Origin: CBINFS01 sp966250015 | GTDB lineage: Bacteria > Bacteroidota > Rhodothermia > Rhodothermales > DASSAV01 | Assembly: GCA_966250015.1 (NCBI GenBank) | Contig: CBINFS010000029.1 | Span: 1 to 46,427 of the forward strand | Reading direction: 5' to 3' | Length of the DNA stretch: 46,427 nt | Shown: positions 44,201 to 46,427 of the stretch, in pieces | How positions within the stretch are numbered: position 1 is the first letter of the stretch | Layout of the letters: every line of letters begins with the position of its first letter | Notes under the pieces: model-generated | Database searches by the model: none | What the model was told of the DNA's origin: nothing | What the model saw: the letters and a program-made list of their open reading frames with translations, nothing else | Made by a program: the position numbers and the translations under genes

Positions 44201-46013
44201 CACGCCCGACATCGCGCTCGAAGCCGTGCTCCGGCCGCTTCCAGAGACGGTTACGGCCACCATGCCGGACCTCAGCCCCGAGGAAAATCACCTCCGGATC
44301 GGCGGTACCTTCCGTCTCCCCCGGTTCGACCGCGAAAGCGACCGAATCTACGGCAGCGAGCTCGACCTGACGCTTTCCGCCGAACGCGCCGACCTCTTCT
44401 TCTTCGAGTTCATCTTTCCCACGATCCTCACCGACGTGACGGGCTACGCAACCGGCGAGGGTACCATCCGGGGCGAGTTTACCAACCCGATCTTCGACGT
44501 GCAGGCCGAGGTCGTGGACGGCTCCTTCCGCATCCCGGCCTACAACCTTAAATACACCGTCGAAGGAACGGCACACGTCGACCGTGAGGGCATCAAGATC
44601 AGGGAAGCACGTCTCGCCGACGGCTCTGGCGGGACTGGCCTCGTAACAGGCGCCCTTTACTTCAACAACTGGGAATACCTGTCCTTTGACCTATCCGGCA
44701 ACCTGCAAAACGTCCAGATCATCGACGTCACCGATTCGCGCGACCTCGCCTTTTATGGCAACATCCGTGCTTCCGGCTCCGTCACACTCACCGGACCCGT
44801 CTATCAAGCGCTCCTTCGCTCGCCAGACGTCATGACCTCGCCCGACAGCGAGATCTTCATTCCCCTGACCGCCGCCGAAACCGTCATCGACCCGGGTTAC
44901 ATCATTTTCGCTGACTCGACGGGCGAAATCCCCGATCTGAGCCAACTCGATCGGCGCGAGAACATGCTCGCCACGCGGCCGGTCGGCGAACGGCGCTTCG
45001 TCGAGGGACTCGACATGGACCTCAACATCTACGCTCCGCCCGGCACCACCGTGCACCTGGTGATCGACCCGCTTCTGGGCGACGCGATGAACGCGGTCGG
45101 CACCGGCCGCATCCAGCTCCAGCGAACCGAAGGCGAGTTTTATACGTTTGGCTCGCTCGAAGTCAGCTCGGGGGACTACCTGTTCTCGGCCGGCGACGTC
45201 TTCTTCCGCCGCTTCCTGATCGACTCGGGGAGCATCACTTGGGATGGATCGCCGGTGGACGCCCAGCTCAACATTCAGGCCTCCTACCGCACGCGCGCCT
45301 CACGCGCAGGCCTTCCGGGCGAGTCCGCCACGTCCTCGAGCCTCATCCCCCTGATCGTCCGGCTGAACGTCACCGGACGCGTGTCGGCGCCGGCCGTCGA
45401 GCTCGGCCTGGCAGTGGACCGGCGTAACCGCGACATCCTCGGGGGTTTCAGCTACGAAGGACTCGAAACCATCCTGAACGACCCCGAACGCGCCACCGAG
45501 TACGCAACGAGCGTGCTCCTCACCAATACGTTCCTCCTCACGGCGTCGTCCCTCGCCGCACCCGACGCCGAGCGCGGCGGCAGCACACGCAACCAGTTCG
45601 CGTTCACAAGTCTCTCCCAGCTCGTCACGAGTCAGATCAACCGGTACCTCAACCAGGCGCTGCCGAACGTTGACCTGACCTTCGGGCTTCAGGGCGAACG
45701 AGCGCAGGACCTCGACGTCACCTACGGCGTGGCCCTCCGCCTTTTAGACGAACGCCTCGTGATCCGGGGGCAGGGCGTCTACCAGGCCGAGCAAGAGGCT
45801 CGCAACCGCGGCGAGTTCGTCGTCGAGATCCGCCTTAGCCCCGCCATCTCCGTCGAGGTCTTCTACCGGCGAGAGGGCGACATCATTTCCGACGCCACCC
45901 TCACCAACACCACCGGCGCCGGCCTCTCCTACCAGACCGAGTTCACCACCTGGCGCCGCCTGCTCCACCAGATCATCCGCGGATCCGAACGCGAGGAAGA
46001 GGACGGCATTTAA
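41268..46013 (+). CDS. TamB-like inner-membrane protein (translocation/assembly module)
   Basis: A 1581-residue AsmA/TamB-family protein. A single N-terminal membrane segment (about 36-53) anchors it in the inner membrane; the rest is a very long repetitive beta-rich region crossing the periplasm. It ends in the DUF490 (TamB C-terminal) domain, visible from about 1200, with SLSQLVTSQINRYLNQALP, DLTFGLQGE and SPAISVEVFYRREGD. Family members help outer-membrane protein assembly and carry phospholipids to the outer membrane. No Omp85/TamA partner gene is in the window. The GTG at 41268 is taken as start; a TTG at about 41334 just before the membrane segment is an alternative. Confidence 0.9.
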   Translation: MGPARQSRSLPPGHPPPSGKLELIQSVLHIGRPLVKGVIVLIVLGVLVFLGLTRTQVGRDELRNRLEREFAARFDGSLHIGSLKGNLLNDLFASDVRLLDRHGHTILSADSLVLRPHWRDLFSRKISVGSVTLFHPQLSLVRDSGGVWNLADVFSREAPAEGNPWTLSSTDIRLIDGRVSIQNDGERPKAVRDGHVFDYTNTRIEALDLRASVEWTPSLKNIDVFHLTAFDPTRDFRIETLTGQLLIEENRTAWNAVELQTEGSHLALSGSIGPWQPASPFTERPVELVVRPSRLTFDELKPFIPVLPLSDTLKVAFRASGTPADLAIESLHLERGGSRLTGSGALVDLPDRLDFRLTLDPSTVASDDLLALLPDSLTPDFGSLGAVDVTLRSEGTIPLSNSDPVPLRLSAHVSASSVGGSVQGQVDVAGNDSLTLVYTADLRVDSLDLSRVLHNPDLRSRLNGWIEVAAGGRSLREIEGTARLTLGRSVLSGRPFDNLLVDATARNGHLIATGHASHGDGSVRVEADATFDTDRPVFALALESEHLNLGPLLLRDDLTTDLNASLTLEGSGLRGDELAGEATISFDSSTIALGDVTRVLPSLSSRLTFNPPGSGSPLLVLGGDFADAVIETDARYGTVLAVIELWTDALSSAVKNEIAKPLVRPYGEPGRTLAETVFPPSLDQFRLRRNARAKLAADAIDSVFTVESSITLKRSDLLAPLLGLSEPTGTDLSLDLRVVANADDLSLSGLVTADSFTVGATRLDSIETRIDLTANLDAPLRETLNLSLDAFAGRLQIAGRKVDSPLITLDYRDRKAIAEISTRPQSGQAAFRGSFALDLLSDRNRLTVRDAFLGMNNNFWTSGRNQVIDLFEDAVVVRDLTLVSNVIGETGSQVLRAHGVISETPGDTLFVEADRIRLRGLSDFVSTRYPLGGRLDARIALAGGLFAPELTGRVHVDALSLGDRFLGELEVESHYVTGTPDIALEAVLRPLPETVTATMPDLSPEENHLRIGGTFRLPRFDRESDRIYGSELDLTLSAERADLFFFEFIFPTILTDVTGYATGEGTIRGEFTNPIFDVQAEVVDGSFRIPAYNLKYTVEGTAHVDREGIKIREARLADGSGGTGLVTGALYFNNWEYLSFDLSGNLQNVQIIDVTDSRDLAFYGNIRASGSVTLTGPVYQALLRSPDVMTSPDSEIFIPLTAAETVIDPGYIIFADSTGEIPDLSQLDRRENMLATRPVGERRFVEGLDMDLNIYAPPGTTVHLVIDPLLGDAMNAVGTGRIQLQRTEGEFYTFGSLEVSSGDYLFSAGDVFFRRFLIDSGSITWDGSPVDAQLNIQASYRTRASRAGLPGESATSSSLIPLIVRLNVTGRVSAPAVELGLAVDRRNRDILGGFSYEGLETILNDPERATEYATSVLLTNTFLLTASSLAAPDAERGGSTRNQFAFTSLSQLVTSQINRYLNQALPNVDLTFGLQGERAQDLDVTYGVALRLLDERLVIRGQGVYQAEQEARNRGEFVVEIRLSPAISVEVFYRREGDIISDATLTNTTGAGLSYQTEFTTWRRLLHQIIRGSEREEEDGI

Positions 46014-46107
46014 CGCCCATCCGCCAGTGAAGCAGATTCCTGAGATGCTTTTGAGCCGATGTAGACCGAAAGCGGGACGCCCGGTGCTACTAAGGACCAT
46101 ACCCTCT

Positions 46108-46214
46108 ACGTCATCTCCGCGAAGGCGGAGATCCAGGAAAACATACGGCCTTCCTCCACCTTTCTACCCTAAATAATCCTTGCATGGATTCAGGCTCGGG
46201 GGCCGGAATGACGT
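46108..46214. repeat. MITE-like unit with terminal ACGTCAT/ATGACGT
   Basis: ACGTCAT at 46108-46114 and ATGACGT at 46208-46214 are exact reverse complements bounding 107 bases. Each end carries its own hairpin: TCTCCGC/GCGGAGA at the left and TTCAGGC/GCCGGAA at the right. The left 30 bases are the same as those of the unit at 5120, but the interior differs. Confidence 0.65.
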
Positions 46215-46315
46215 GTTAGATGGGTTATTGCTTAAGGAAAAGTCCAGCCATGAGACAGGTCTGCCACCTTGCATTCCAATGGCGCCAATTCTGAAATCGT
46301 CGGGCCGCGCGCAGG

Positions 46316-46427
46316 GGATCCATCGCGCGTTTAGCGAACGGCGCTCACGGCACTACCTGTCTATTCCAGCACCAAGCAGTCGGCGCCGTTCGGTACGGGA
46401 TGTGGGTATCTTGGGGAGAGATGGATC
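46316..46427. repeat. Palindromic element cut by the window end
   Basis: GGATCCATC (46316-46324) and CGAACGGCGC (46335-46344) are the reverse complements of sequences in the last 45 bases (GCGCCGTTCG at 46383-46392 and GATGGATC at the end). The last 45 bases repeat bases 1-45 exactly, so the element is completed at window position 46. Confidence 0.8.

Larger units (their letters stand above)
46014..46427. repeat. Gene-free end of window with palindromic repeats
   Basis: No gene is visible. It contains the repeat unit at 46108-46214 and the palindromic element starting at 46316, each listed separately. The stretch 46215-46315 shows nothing recognisable. No terminator with a T-run is seen after tamB. 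Confidence 0.7.

Noticed and set aside
1..46427. Plasmid or phage origin for the window
   Set aside because: Despite the 45-base terminal identity, there is no replication, partition, mobilisation or phage gene, and the content is core metabolism.

Overview
The window reads as one 46.4 kb piece of a GC-rich Gram-negative chromosome. The outer-membrane machinery (TamB, a DUF5916 barrel protein, several lipoproteins), the gene types (PqqD/HprK-like pair, NRDE protein, DUF1015 beside serA) and the frequently weak Shine-Dalgarno sites fit the Bacteroidota/Rhodothermota group, with Rhodothermales the best guess. That placement is inference from gene content; no rRNA or marker gene is present. No tRNA, rRNA, CRISPR array, insertion sequence with a transposase, phage gene or replication gene was seen.

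Layout. 1-513 is a repeat-rich spacer. 514-3022 (minus) holds DUF1015 and serA. 3205-5005 (plus) holds a PqqD/HprK-like pair and an exported DinB-fold protein. 5006-5612 is a repeat cluster. 5613-8827 holds a LiuC-like hydratase, a small membrane protein, an unrecognised protein and a lipoprotein; 8834-11479 encodes the DUF5916 protein. From 33158 down to 11589 everything lies on the minus strand and is amino-acid and pantothenate biosynthesis: panC-panD, terminator, leader peptide, ilvB-ilvN-ilvC-leuB-leuA-leuC-leuD-cimA-gltB-gltD-thrB-thrC. From 33367 come fumC, htrA and a dipeptide epimerase (plus), a quinone oxidoreductase, NRDE protein and small lipoprotein (minus), then aroB and tamB (plus).

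How the genes work together. IlvBN and IlvC begin valine, leucine and isoleucine synthesis. LeuA, LeuCD and LeuB extend 2-ketoisovalerate to leucine precursors. CimA beside LeuCD suggests isoleucine carbon can come from pyruvate through citramalate, reusing LeuCD and LeuB. GltBD makes the glutamate that donates amino groups to these keto acids. PanC and PanD feed pantothenate, which also draws on the valine precursor. ThrB and ThrC finish threonine. ilvD, ilvE, ilvA, hom, panB, serB and serC are not in the window.

The most notable find is a 59-codon reading frame (31194-31373, minus) between panD and ilvB. It ends in a dense run of Val, Leu and Ile codons, with five of seven Leu codons being CTA, and is followed by a long nested RNA pairing before ilvB. 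It looks like a translated leader peptide controlling the ilv-leu cluster. Other signals are a palindrome over the -35 box of a near-perfect promoter upstream of htrA, a terminator whose T-run ends seven bases before the NRDE start codon, and several families of small palindromic intergenic repeats, some with terminal inverted repeats. The first and last 45 bases are identical and form the right arm of one such palindromic element. The contig is therefore either circularly assembled or broken at a repeat; the chromosomal gene content favours the latter.
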